Shown here: positions 44,554 to 53,069 of the stretch, piece after piece | How the letters are laid out: every line of letters begins with the position of its first letter | Position numbering within the stretch: the stretch's first letter is position 1 | DNA from: a virus | DNA length: 64,000 nt | Strand: one strand, 5' to 3' | Virus record (IMG/VR): IMGVR_UViG_3300033997_000243 | Span: 124,001-188,000 of that record | The notes under the pieces: generated by a model | The model's database searches: none | What the model was told of the DNA's origin: nothing | The model's input: only the letters and a program-made list of their open reading frames with translations | Program-made: the position numbers and the translations under genes

Positions 44554-44976
44554 CTAAACTGTTTTTAAATCTGGTTGCGGCTCTACAACAACACTGTGTT
44601 CAAACAAAGCAATCTCACCTGTGTTTCCATCAATCAAGTTGCGTAGATATTCCATAGGAAATCGAATTTCACTATCGTTTGTTGTAATGACAATCATACC
44701 AGCTTGAGTAACTCGAACCTCAGTTGTTTTAGAGTCAACAGAAAAGATTGTAGGCCAATCGGTTTTTAATTCATTCGGAAGTTCGATCCTTGCGAAAATT
44801 TCGTAAGCAGGGCCGTGACCAGTAAAATGATCAAGTTTGACCTGCATACGCTTTCTGCCAACTAGCCTACTTTCGTGAGTGAATATACTTAGTTTGAATG
44901 GTCGTTTCTGCGCGTAGTAATTTGCAAATAACCATTCAAGCCGAGCAATCAACGACAAGCGGATAAGGCTGGCCAT
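44554..44976 (-). CDS. Hypothetical beta-rich protein
   Basis: 140 residues, ATG directly after the upstream TAA (no gap), so translation is probably coupled. Basic N-terminal third, then alternating strands (TTEVRVTQAGMIVITTNDSE). No family recognised. Confidence 0.83.
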   Translation of the reverse strand: MASLIRLSLIARLEWLFANYYAQKRPFKLSIFTHESRLVGRKRMQVKLDHFTGHGPAYEIFARIELPNELKTDWPTIFSVDSKTTEVRVTQAGMIVITTNDSEIRFPMEYLRNLIDGNTGEIALFEHSVVVEPQPDLKTV

Positions 44977-45597
44977 TTATGATTGCTCAACAACATCAGA
45001 AGATTCAACAATTTCCCAAACCAAACATTTGATAGAGGAAGTAGAAGTTTTTCTTTCCTCAATATGACTAACAACATTCTTGCCCGTCACTTGTTTGAAT
45101 TCGGTAACAACACGATCAATAATAGCCTGAAGTCTTGGCCACTCAGGACTTTCCTGCGCTTTCGTTTTACCACTGGCCAGTACAAGAACTCCAGAAATTT
45201 CGGATAAAAATTTTGGCAGATACATATAGCTGAATGTTAGACCACGCGCCAAAGTTTCAACATGAAAGGCATCGGCATCGTGTTTTGGATCTTCAATCAA
45301 CTTTTTGTCCCAGTCGTCAAGAACCCACTCTAATCCAGATTCATAAGGCGAGTATTCCATGTAAGTTTTATCGCAGGTAAATTTATTACCAAATTCATCT
45401 AATGCGATATACGCTGGATGCAAACCATCGGGACTTATTACTTCGGTCACAGTGATTTGACGGAAAAGAATTTGTTCGATGTCGTAGTAATCAGGTTTCG
45501 GACGGTTAAAGAAAATATCCAGTTCTTTTTGTTTCGTTTGAAGATTGGTAAGAACAAAACCAATGATCCAAATTTGTTGACCTACAGTGTATTTCAT
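44977..45597 (-). CDS. Hypothetical protein with SH3-like start
   Basis: 206 residues, ATG preceded by GAGGTACAT. The start (VGQQIWI, then QITVTEV and a YIALDEFGNKF strand) resembles the start of the 372-residue protein at 15892 (VGQVYHL, VITVTEI). The rest is alpha/beta. Function unknown. Confidence 0.85.
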   Translation of the reverse strand: MKYTVGQQIWIIGFVLTNLQTKQKELDIFFNRPKPDYYDIEQILFRQITVTEVISPDGLHPAYIALDEFGNKFTCDKTYMEYSPYESGLEWVLDDWDKKLIEDPKHDADAFHVETLARGLTFSYMYLPKFLSEISGVLVLASGKTKAQESPEWPRLQAIIDRVVTEFKQVTGKNVVSHIEERKTSTSSIKCLVWEIVESSDVVEQS

Positions 45598-45995
45598 TCT
45601 ATGTACCTCGGTAGTTTGAACACAGACCAGAAATTTGAGGCTGGTACTGTAAAAGTTAAAATGCGCTCATGCGTAGAATCAGTTAATTCGCCAGCAAAGT
45701 AGTTTGCAAGTTCCGCCAACACAACATCAGTTTTAAAACGAAAACTACAAAGCAACATGCCACGATATTCATCACTAACACAACAAATAGATATGGCCCA
45801 ATACCTGTTATTGTGTTGCATTGCATTGCGACAAACTCTTTCAAGATCGTCTGGATTTTCAACAACAGTAAAGGGGAACCAGAATTCTGGACGTAAGCCG
45901 TCAGAAAACATTTTCATTATTTTGGGCCATGATCCATAGTTAAAACATACTTCTTTTGCTTTAACGGCCTTAGAAAAGAGTGTTTCGCAGTCCAT
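45594..45995 (-). CDS. Hypothetical protein
   Basis: 133 residues, ATG preceded by GAGAGGAAAAC; 4-bp overlap with the next gene. Aromatic- and Cys-containing alpha/beta protein (NNRYWAISICCVSDEY). No family recognised. Confidence 0.84.
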   Translation of the reverse strand: MDCETLFSKAVKAKEVCFNYGSWPKIMKMFSDGLRPEFWFPFTVVENPDDLERVCRNAMQHNNRYWAISICCVSDEYRGMLLCSFRFKTDVVLAELANYFAGELTDSTHERILTFTVPASNFWSVFKLPRYIE

Positions 45996-46007
45996 TCTGT
46001 TTTCCTC

Positions 46008-47087
46008 TCAAGAATTCTTCCTAGATTTTGCTTCCCAGTACAAGCGAACAGAATCTAATGTTGTCAAATGGCTTATGCTGGTTACGTTTGGCGACACAGT
46101 ATAAACGATTTTGGTAAGACCGTGAATACCTTGCTTTCTGTTTTGTGCATCTGATTGAGTAACCTGTTCAATTATGTCTTGACACAATCTTTCGGCCAGT
46201 TTTGTATTATCTACATTCAAAAGAATGGTACGAGTTTCATAATCAAGATGCGCTGAATCGCCCTCTACATACAAAACATTTTCATATTCAAATGTCCATC
46301 CGTACAAAGCCAGTTCCGCACGAAAAGTTTCCATGCGAGATTTTCTTAAAGTTTGCAAAATACTGTTGTCAGGTTTCTTACTCAATTCTGGCCGCTTAGA
46401 TCTTAATGCCACAGCTTCGGGATTTGTAAACAATCTCTCAGCCGGAATCTTTTTCATCAACTTTAAATAAGTCTCTAAGAGTTCTCTTTCTTCACCATAA
46501 GATTCCATTTTAAATTCAATTTTCTTGATCTCAGATTTTAAAAGAGATTCAAAAGACATCAGTGAAGGTGGCTTAAGTTTTTTGAACTCCCTTTGCACAC
46601 TTTTCGACAAACGAATAGATCCTACAGGAACAATGCTTGATATGTTGTGTTCACTTTCCGGCTTCTTAGATGAATTCGTCAATCGCATTGCATAAACATT
46701 GATAATATCTTTGTTTACATGAGACTTGCATGGAGACTGCATTCCTAAAACTTCGCACAATGTTTCTTGCAGCAAATCTACTTCATCAGTTGGTGAAACA
46801 TCTTTACTCAATGCTTCCCAATAAGACTTAGATTCTGCTTCACTTAATCTTAAAATAAATGGCGTTAAAAAGTCCACACCATCTTCTTCATTGACAATTT
46901 GCACTGCCTCGCAGTAAGTTCTAAGTTTTCCGGTTTTGATCTTTGCTTCTTCAGCATTGACCGCAACATAAATTTCTTTCTTATCTGATCCAGCTAAGAC
47001 TTTTACCCAAAGAACTTGCTGTTCTAAAGGGCTTCGCATTCCAACCAAAACAATTTCTTCGTCCTTGGTACAGTTTATACCGCGCAT
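46008..47087 (-). CDS. Hypothetical protein
   Basis: 359 residues, ATG preceded by AGAGGTAACT. Basic middle (FKKLKPPSLM, KSEIKKIEFK) with helical stretches; ends SVRLYWEAKSRKNS, which shares VRLYWE with the AP2-like protein at 23983, too short to mean homology. No family recognised. Confidence 0.87.
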   Translation of the reverse strand: MRGINCTKDEEIVLVGMRSPLEQQVLWVKVLAGSDKKEIYVAVNAEEAKIKTGKLRTYCEAVQIVNEEDGVDFLTPFILRLSEAESKSYWEALSKDVSPTDEVDLLQETLCEVLGMQSPCKSHVNKDIINVYAMRLTNSSKKPESEHNISSIVPVGSIRLSKSVQREFKKLKPPSLMSFESLLKSEIKKIEFKMESYGEERELLETYLKLMKKIPAERLFTNPEAVALRSKRPELSKKPDNSILQTLRKSRMETFRAELALYGWTFEYENVLYVEGDSAHLDYETRTILLNVDNTKLAERLCQDIIEQVTQSDAQNRKQGIHGLTKIVYTVSPNVTSISHLTTLDSVRLYWEAKSRKNS

Positions 47088-47096
47088 AAGTTACCT

Positions 47097-47582
47097 CTAA
47101 AGCTTATCCAGAATTGAATCGTATGGATATTGTTTTTTAAGTTCGACTGTATTCCACGGAACACAGCGCAAAGAACATTCTGGAATAGGTGGATCACTTT
47201 CATGAAACATCAGATCACCTATGACCCGTAATCTTTGATTGTGGTGCTTTTGCCAATAACGAACTTCGCCAGTTGTTTTGTATTCTTCAATCGCACGTAT
47301 AGCCAAATCTACATTGGATAGACAATAACGATCTTCATAATCACCGCTGGTCAAGTGATCTACATAAAGAGCTGCATGTGCAATCAATTTACGAATGGTA
47401 AAAAGTCTGCCACTTACTACAGCAGCAAAACAAATATCAGGACTCAACACCAAAAGTTTTCGCAGTTCTTCTACTAATTCCTCGTAATTGTTGAACGCGA
47501 ATAAAGGCTGACTAAAAGCAATGGCTTCTGGATTCGGTGCAATTAACTGTAAACTTTTTGAAGCATCATATAAGACTATCAT
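47097..47582 (-). CDS. Conserved phage hypothetical protein
   Basis: 161 residues, ATG preceded by GAGGGTTG. The segment SGDYEDRYCLSNVDLAIRAI, then GEVRYWQKH, matches a motif (GxYEDRYC, then GWHRH) I recall in uncharacterised phage proteins. Probably a small enzyme or structural accessory; no catalytic residues identified. 4-bp overlap with the next gene. Confidence 0.82.
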   Translation of the reverse strand: MIVLYDASKSLQLIAPNPEAIAFSQPLFAFNNYEELVEELRKLLVLSPDICFAAVVSGRLFTIRKLIAHAALYVDHLTSGDYEDRYCLSNVDLAIRAIEEYKTTGEVRYWQKHHNQRLRVIGDLMFHESDPPIPECSLRCVPWNTVELKKQYPYDSILDKL

Positions 47583-48040
47583 TCTACAACCCTCAAATGC
47601 GGTTTTGGTTTTGCCACTTCTTCAACTACTGGCTGATTTTCACCAATGAAAAGATTCATATCAACTTCAAAAGAAGCGCAAAGGCCAAGTGTAAGATCTT
47701 CTATTTGAAGAATGCAACCGATTGGTACTTTGAAATAACAAGGTGCTTTGTTTACTGATACGTAACCAATAACAAACTGATCGTCAATTATTAATTCTGG
47801 ACACGCATTTCGATGAATAAACACATGAAGAATTCCTTCACGATCTACAGTTGGATTAGCCATTAAACTTGGCGATATATCCAAATTCTTAGCAACCAGT
47901 ATGTCAGGTGCTGCTTGAGGATCTTCACCTGCGACAGCGGCTTTAATAAGAAAAGTCATTCGCACACGGCTTTTACCTGTACGAACAGAATCACAAATTT
48001 GCATTACGCGAGAAACTTTTGAGGATTGAAAAACATTCAT
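47579..48040 (-). CDS. Hypothetical beta-rich protein
   Basis: 153 residues, ATG preceded by AAGGAATTAA. Alternating strands (RVRMTFLIKAAVA, then HVFIHRNACPELIID, then CILQIEDLTLGLCASFEV) suggest a beta sandwich. No family recognised. Confidence 0.84.
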   Translation of the reverse strand: MNVFQSSKVSRVMQICDSVRTGKSRVRMTFLIKAAVAGEDPQAAPDILVAKNLDISPSLMANPTVDREGILHVFIHRNACPELIIDDQFVIGYVSVNKAPCYFKVPIGCILQIEDLTLGLCASFEVDMNLFIGENQPVVEEVAKPKPHLRVVE

Positions 48041-48041
48041 A

Positions 48042-48896
48042 TTAATTCCTTAATTCAGATAATGCCTTTGGTAATTGGCTGAGTAATGAACTAACAAATT
48101 CCAAAGTGTACACATTCAGAAGTTGTTCAAATTTTGTAATGCACCAGTTGTAGCGATCCATTTCATGCTGCCTAGATTGCTGGCTATAAATTTTAGTAGA
48201 TTGAGCCTCTACAGCATTTCGTTGGGCACACAACTTTAAAAGCTGTTCTCTATAAACAGAATCATCAAGATCAGCTGGTGTAGGTTGAGGCACTGTTTTA
48301 TTTAGTTTCTCAATCTTTTTGTTTATAAAGCGAACCTTGCCTTTTAAATAAGAGTAGAGTTTTCTGCGCGTATGGTAGCGAGTAACCGGAATGTTTTGGC
48401 AACCCTCTAACCTGAAGTCATTAACGATCATGTCAATAAGACCGTAGATAACTGCACGATTCATTTTAGCTGGAATACCGCAGATTTCATTTAACCGCAT
48501 TTGAATTGCAATTGCAGCCAATTCATTTTCTACTGGCTTAGTTGTTTTAACTGCGTTTACGTTACGATCAAAAACAAACTCAGTTGCAAGATCAAAAGCA
48601 AAGTTGTGAAAACCAAGACGCTTAGGTTTAACATGCAGAAAATGCAGTGCGTGACCTATCTCATGATTTACACTATCCAGATTGTAAGAGGAACTTGTTA
48701 TCAATAGTGGCAAAGTTCCATCACCTTGATAAGCCGATGTCCACGAAAATGTGAGATCAGGATATTTAGATTGAACAAGGGCAAGATGTTTTTCTCTTGC
48801 CTCTTTATTTTTATCATGATCCCAAATAACAGCATCTTCATACGCATCTTTGGCAATCCGTAGTTGATTGAGTTCTTCAAAAGTTGAAACGTACAT
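48042..48896 (-). CDS. Zincin-type metallopeptidase
   Basis: 284 residues, ATG preceded by AAGGATAGTC. HEIGHALHFLH at about 78-88 is a classic HExxH zinc site (H78, E79, H82), and the Glu of ATEFVFD (E106, 24 residues later) is placed as a third ligand of gluzincins. Helices follow with a basic end. No signal peptide, so it should act in the host cytoplasm. Substrate unknown; peptidases of this type can process phage or host proteins. Confidence 0.82.
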   Translation of the reverse strand: MYVSTFEELNQLRIAKDAYEDAVIWDHDKNKEAREKHLALVQSKYPDLTFSWTSAYQGDGTLPLLITSSSYNLDSVNHEIGHALHFLHVKPKRLGFHNFAFDLATEFVFDRNVNAVKTTKPVENELAAIAIQMRLNEICGIPAKMNRAVIYGLIDMIVNDFRLEGCQNIPVTRYHTRRKLYSYLKGKVRFINKKIEKLNKTVPQPTPADLDDSVYREQLLKLCAQRNAVEAQSTKIYSQQSRQHEMDRYNWCITKFEQLLNVYTLEFVSSLLSQLPKALSELRN

Positions 48897-49273
48897 TAGA
48901 CTATCCTTCTAACAAACATTGCACCTAATTGCAGAATAGTGATAACAACCATAAGACTTGTAAAAATGTCAAAGATTCTTATCTCATGCCATTCAACATC
49001 TAATTGCTTTGTGAGTTTATCTAGCTGACCCGCAGCACATTCTTGAATTCTTTTGCGTCTGCTAAACAAATATTTTGTATTAAACCATGTTAATGCAGAC
49101 ACCAGAACAAGATAAATCATAATGCTGACGGTAAGCCAAGCATCCACAAAAAGTTTGCTAACTGTTTCGCGGCAAACTTCTGTATACAACAAAGCACAAC
49201 AAGTAACAGCTGCAAAACAGCCAAAAGCTTTTGCTATGGCTATTACTATGCTTTTATACCTTTCATAATCCAT
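48896..49273 (-). CDS. Three-helix membrane protein
   Basis: 125 residues. The ATG at 49273 follows AAGGAGCATT; 13 further codons would overlap the neighbour. Membrane segments at about 8-27, 40-60 and 103-121, separated by a charged helix. 1-bp overlap with the metallopeptidase gene suggests joint expression. No family recognised. Confidence 0.83.
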   Translation of the reverse strand: MDYERYKSIVIAIAKAFGCFAAVTCCALLYTEVCRETVSKLFVDAWLTVSIMIYLVLVSALTWFNTKYLFSRRKRIQECAAGQLDKLTKQLDVEWHEIRIFDIFTSLMVVITILQLGAMFVRRIV

Positions 49274-49284
49274 AGCAATGCTCC

Positions 49285-50088
49285 TTAGAATTTTTCGAGG
49301 CGAGTCAGCCACTCTGCTTCTGGAAAACTAGCTGACGCTGGATTGTACGCATACATAACCAAAGTTTCAGTTGTGTTAGCTGTTAGCTTTACTATAAGGT
49401 AATCCCTTACAATAAAGTCGTCGGGTTCCCATGAAGCTTTAGTTTGATCTTCAATAATCAATTGAAAAACCAACCGGACTTCTTTCTGACCGTACTCCTC
49501 AAAGGCTTTAGATATGCACTTTGAATTTATGTCCTGCAATAGTTGGTTTGTTTTATCGTCAAACACATACAACTTCATGTTTTTTGAATTTCGGCAGGTA
49601 AAGGAACCTAACTTCAATGCTCTTTCTAAATACAGATAAAGCGTTCGTACTTCACGCAAAGAAGCACATTGATTCAGCACATGCTGCATAGCATTGCAGA
49701 ACGGCTCTGGATTCTTAGCGCTGATCATGCTCATAGTTTTTTCTATGGTCAAGTTCCATTCAGTGCCAGTCAATTCAGATTGATGTGTTTGAAACTTTTC
49801 TAACATCTTGAGTTTCTCACATTCTAATCTGAGATTTAACTTAAGATAGTTGTAGGCCATAGAAAGGGTTGGGCCATCGAAAATCTGATTTACAAACGAT
49901 TCAGTGAATACCGGATCTTTTGTTAAACTACCTATGATAGAATCCTTCATCAGCTTTTCTAACATTTGACGCTGTTCAGCTGTTTCAAGATCATTCATGC
50001 AGCTGATTAAAACTTTGGCGTCAACAACTTTTGTTATTTCTTCCAAAGCACGACTAATTAAAAACAGTATATCAAAACCTTTAGACAT
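49285..50088 (-). CDS. Hypothetical protein, paralog of the 25.9-kb gene
   Basis: 267 residues. ATG preceded by AAGGGGAA. LYLYLERALKLGSFTCRNSK and KAFEEYGQKEVRLVFQL align with the 277-residue protein at 25911. Helical first two thirds, beta-rich last third. The pair probably arose by duplication. Function unknown. Confidence 0.86.
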   Translation of the reverse strand: MSKGFDILFLISRALEEITKVVDAKVLISCMNDLETAEQRQMLEKLMKDSIIGSLTKDPVFTESFVNQIFDGPTLSMAYNYLKLNLRLECEKLKMLEKFQTHQSELTGTEWNLTIEKTMSMISAKNPEPFCNAMQHVLNQCASLREVRTLYLYLERALKLGSFTCRNSKNMKLYVFDDKTNQLLQDINSKCISKAFEEYGQKEVRLVFQLIIEDQTKASWEPDDFIVRDYLIVKLTANTTETLVMYAYNPASASFPEAEWLTRLEKF

Positions 50089-50100
50089 TTTTAATTCCCC

Positions 50101-50436
50101 TTAAAGAAATTTGCGTAGCCAGCGTTTAACACGGCTCACAACAATAGTTGGATCATAGCGACCTTCTGGCGGAAAGTTGTCGTTTATTAATCGCGTTAAA
50201 TATTCGGCCAACTTTTTGTCGGCAATTGGAACAGCTTTACTAAAGTCGTGAGCATCATGTTTGTACACAACACCTAAAGCGCAATTGTGTCTGGTAAATC
50301 TGTAGTGACTTAATCCGACACGTATGTAATAAAAATGCTCACCTAACCTCCGTTGAAATAAAATTCGGACGGTAAAAAGTTTGTAGATTAGACAAGCAAA
50401 CATCAAAACGATAAGTGTAAGAAATACATAGTCCAC
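50101..50436 (-). CDS. Membrane-anchored protein, tandem duplicate copy A
   Basis: 111 residues, GTG start with AAGGAACTT upstream. N-terminal membrane segment (about 4-20), then IRVGLSHYRFTRHN, ADKKLAEYLTRLI and a C-terminal VKRWLRKFL. It aligns along its length with the next gene upstream (50448), so the two are a tandem duplication. No family recognised; probably an inner-membrane protein with a small cytoplasmic domain. Confidence 0.85.
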   Translation of the reverse strand: MDYVFLTLIVLMFACLIYKLFTVRILFQRRLGEHFYYIRVGLSHYRFTRHNCALGVVYKHDAHDFSKAVPIADKKLAEYLTRLINDNFPPEGRYDPTIVVSRVKRWLRKFL

Positions 50437-50447
50437 TATAAAGTTCC

Positions 50448-50771
50448 TTACCAGTAAAATTTACGCAAGAAGCGTTTGGTCTTAGCTTGATCCGGCATCA
50501 CATCTTTAAAATGTGTGAACACTAAATCTATGACGTAGGTTTCCAACTTTTTGCTATCAACCAAAATTTCATCGTAGCAAAAATCATCATCTATTCGGTA
50601 AACAGAAAGATTCCCAGTTTCACTAGATCTGCGAATGACATAGTTCGACCAGCCTACACGAATGGTTAATGCACCAGTACGATCTTGATGCAAACAAACA
50701 CTTAATACTCTATACAGGCCAAGCACAAAAATAATGGCTGGAATAGATAAAGCAAAATACATTATATTCAT
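50448..50771 (-). CDS. Membrane-anchored protein, tandem duplicate copy B
   Basis: 107 residues, ATG preceded by GGAGTAAGC. N-terminal membrane segment, then IRVGWSNYVIRRSSE, DSKKLETYVIDLVF and TKRFLRKFYW, matching copy A in order and spacing. Copy A and B keep the ends but differ in the middle loop. Function unknown. Confidence 0.85.
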   Translation of the reverse strand: MNIMYFALSIPAIIFVLGLYRVLSVCLHQDRTGALTIRVGWSNYVIRRSSETGNLSVYRIDDDFCYDEILVDSKKLETYVIDLVFTHFKDVMPDQAKTKRFLRKFYW

Positions 50772-51049
50772 TTGCTTACTCCAAGATTAAATTTGTGCAT
50801 GTGTTCTTTGGCCCAATGTCCTTGTGGAAAACCATTACTGATAACACAGGCCATAGTTGCTTCACAGAGAAAAACAAGGTCATCAAAATTTGCGGTTGTT
50901 GTTTTAGATTTGGCTGCAAGCGTGTATTCATGGATAACACCGTTTGCGTCCACAACATGGTTAATATTGACTTTGTGGTTATTCTGTTTTGCAATTACTT
51001 GCTTAAGCGCTTTTTGTTTTTCACTATAAAAGAAATAAAGGGTTTCCAT
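50768..51049 (-). CDS. Small hypothetical protein
   Basis: 93 residues, ATG preceded by AAGGACGAT, 4-bp overlap with the next gene. Basic N-terminal helix (KQKALKQVIAKQNNHK), then a short alpha/beta part. No family recognised. Confidence 0.83.
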   Translation of the reverse strand: METLYFFYSEKQKALKQVIAKQNNHKVNINHVVDANGVIHEYTLAAKSKTTTANFDDLVFLCEATMACVISNGFPQGHWAKEHMHKFNLGVSK

Positions 51050-51557
51050 TTATCGTCCTTACATTTGATTCAAGTTTTTCTATGGCCGCGAAAAGTTTAT
51101 TCAGTTCAGCCACAATCTTTTTAACCTGAGCTTTAGTTTGTTTAATACTTTTGTCTGTATCAGGATACCAACTAATACTTTGACTACAGCAAGAAATTTT
51201 AAGGCCCAAACTAATTTCAATGGCTCCACGTTTCTTAAGGTAAGTAATCATGGAACCAGAGTAAGTGCTTGTTTCTGGATTTAACCAAGAACGTAAAGTA
51301 AATTCTTCATCTACTTTAGGATCTATATGAAGAAACCTATCCAACATAGTCAATACGATTTTAAGTTTGTTTTTAAAATCGGTTGAACAACAGCTTGGAT
51401 TTTTATCATCGCTGTGTATGTGAATAGTGTTGTTTCCATTGGTTAATTCAAAATATGCTTGAACACATTCTGTTGTGGCCCAAGCACTCCAACGAATTGC
51501 ATGAAAAGTTTTAGGATCTAACCATGCACGGTTTCTAATTGGCTCCATGTAACTCAT
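51024..51557 (-). CDS. Hypothetical protein
   Basis: 177 residues, ATG preceded by GAGGTTAAAT. Mixed fold with Cys pair (PSCCSTDF) and a later CCSQ; the end is a coiled stretch (KKIVAELNKLFAAIEKLESNV). Overlaps the next gene by 26 bp. No family recognised. Confidence 0.84.
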   Translation of the reverse strand: MSYMEPIRNRAWLDPKTFHAIRWSAWATTECVQAYFELTNGNNTIHIHSDDKNPSCCSTDFKNKLKIVLTMLDRFLHIDPKVDEEFTLRSWLNPETSTYSGSMITYLKKRGAIEISLGLKISCCSQSISWYPDTDKSIKQTKAQVKKIVAELNKLFAAIEKLESNVRTINGNPLFLL

Positions 51558-51560
51558 AAA

Positions 51561-52406
51561 CTATTTAACCTCGAACACGTACAGTATAATGCAATGAGTT
51601 ACCACTGATAAAACAATGGCTACTAAATTCAACATCCGAGCTTTCAATAATTTTCGGCCCCATTCAGCAATTTTATCTGTTAGCAAAGTGCCTGAACTTG
51701 CCGAAAAACTTTGATAAGTTTCAGTTAACCAGAGTTTTATTCTGCGTTGATGAAGTTTTTCATGTATAAGGGTCGAGGCCACAAAAAATATGTTTAGTGA
51801 GAGCGTTAAGTAGATTGCCCAACTTTGTACTGTATAACCTAAATCCATCAAATTAGATCTGGCGTACACATAAACACATACCATAGTTAATATTGAAAGA
51901 TTACCAATAGCGTTCGCAAGTAAAACACGAGAAAGTGTCAACCAATTTTGATCGTTGTTCAACAATTCTTCTTTCAAACTTTTTGCGGTATCTGAAGAAT
52001 CACCTACGTTTTCAGAAGTCAAGTCAGCAGCTGTAACCGAATAGTTTGCTGAAATATTATGATTCTTTGTCACAGTCCACTTAGGTAGAAAGTTTTGGAA
52101 GTCGAATTTAATTCTGAAAAGATCAGCCGGACATCCTTTAAATTCGTAATGAACTGTGCTTCCACTTGCACCCGTAAAATTGCTGAATTTAAAGCAACCT
52201 AAAAACGTAAGCCAGAAAACTTTGTAGCCATGCTTTTTTAAATAGTCTTTCTTCAAACACACGTTACGCAACAGCACGAAAAACATTGTGCAGGATATTT
52301 TTAGGTAGTCCCACAGCCCCCACAGTAAAATGAATGCAACGAAGGCTACACACAACCAACCAAAGACCTGAACAAGTCCATCAACTAAAGCTAAAATGGT
52401 TTCCAT
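51561..52406 (-). CDS. Multi-pass membrane protein
   Basis: 281 residues, ATG preceded by AGAGGATAG. Membrane segments near 13-35, 36-55, 160-180, 190-208 and 255-275, with a soluble domain of about 80 residues between the second and third that contains beta strands. No transporter motif recognised. Located in the inner membrane by composition. Confidence 0.84.
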   Translation of the reverse strand: METILALVDGLVQVFGWLCVAFVAFILLWGLWDYLKISCTMFFVLLRNVCLKKDYLKKHGYKVFWLTFLGCFKFSNFTGASGSTVHYEFKGCPADLFRIKFDFQNFLPKWTVTKNHNISANYSVTAADLTSENVGDSSDTAKSLKEELLNNDQNWLTLSRVLLANAIGNLSILTMVCVYVYARSNLMDLGYTVQSWAIYLTLSLNIFFVASTLIHEKLHQRRIKLWLTETYQSFSASSGTLLTDKIAEWGRKLLKARMLNLVAIVLSVVTHCIILYVFEVK

Positions 52407-52427
52407 AATACTATCCTCTAAAAAGAT

Positions 52428-53060
52428 TTATTTAAGGTTTGCCGCGAACGTCAAACTATGCCGCTGGATTGCCTCAAGTGGCGTTGCTGCGTATGGCCCA
52501 ACATCAATACGTTCGTCAGTGTGAAGCATTGTTATTGTATGCCAGTAGCGATGATCTTCTTTCATTGGATCAGCATTCACCACCAGTTCTGCAATAAAAT
52601 CTTTGCAATACGCAACAGCAGAAATTTCAGAATCAGTTGCCTTTATTTTATATTGGGGGTATTGCAATACAAATTCAGCAAGCAACTCATCTGACTTTAA
52701 ATTTGCGACATCAAACTGCAAAGTTGGAAAAAGTTGTTTAAGAATTACATTACTTAGCTGAGATTTTCCTGCGTCAGACGTACCAGCAATGACCAACATT
52801 TCACCTCTACGCAAACCGCCGTTTACTACAACCTCACCACCGTACCATTCACCGAGCTTTTGGGCCAATGATTGCGGAGGAATACTTATGTCTGTTAAAG
52901 AAAGTCCATCGTTTTGTGGTGCAGGAATTGGCTCACCAATTTTTTCAAACATTTCCCGTGCTTGAGCCAAAGTAAGTTCATGCGTTGGCATATGAACAGC
53001 AGATTCAATATGTTTTGGCAAAGCAGTTCTTTTCACTTGTTTTTTAAGATGCGGTTTCAT
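52428..53060 (-). CDS. P-loop protein with shortened core
   Basis: 210 residues, ATG preceded by AGGAGAATATT. Basic N-terminal 20 residues, then GGLRRGEMLVIAGTSDAGKSQL at about 83-104, a canonical Walker A (GxxxxGKS/T) in the RecA-like context of 'rxGxxxvixG'. After it comes only one helix and strand, then a separate alpha/beta end (YWHTITMLHTDERIDVGPY). No Walker B (hhhhD) is evident, so ATP may be bound but not hydrolysed. Partner unknown. Confidence 0.84.
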   Translation of the reverse strand: MKPHLKKQVKRTALPKHIESAVHMPTHELTLAQAREMFEKIGEPIPAPQNDGLSLTDISIPPQSLAQKLGEWYGGEVVVNGGLRRGEMLVIAGTSDAGKSQLSNVILKQLFPTLQFDVANLKSDELLAEFVLQYPQYKIKATDSEISAVAYCKDFIAELVVNADPMKEDHRYWHTITMLHTDERIDVGPYAATPLEAIQRHSLTFAANLK

Positions 53061-53069
53061 AATATTCTC

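Noticed and set aside
46008-47087. Homology of the 359-residue protein with the AP2-like protein through VRLYWE
   Set aside because: A six-residue match near the C-termini without any surrounding similarity is likely chance.
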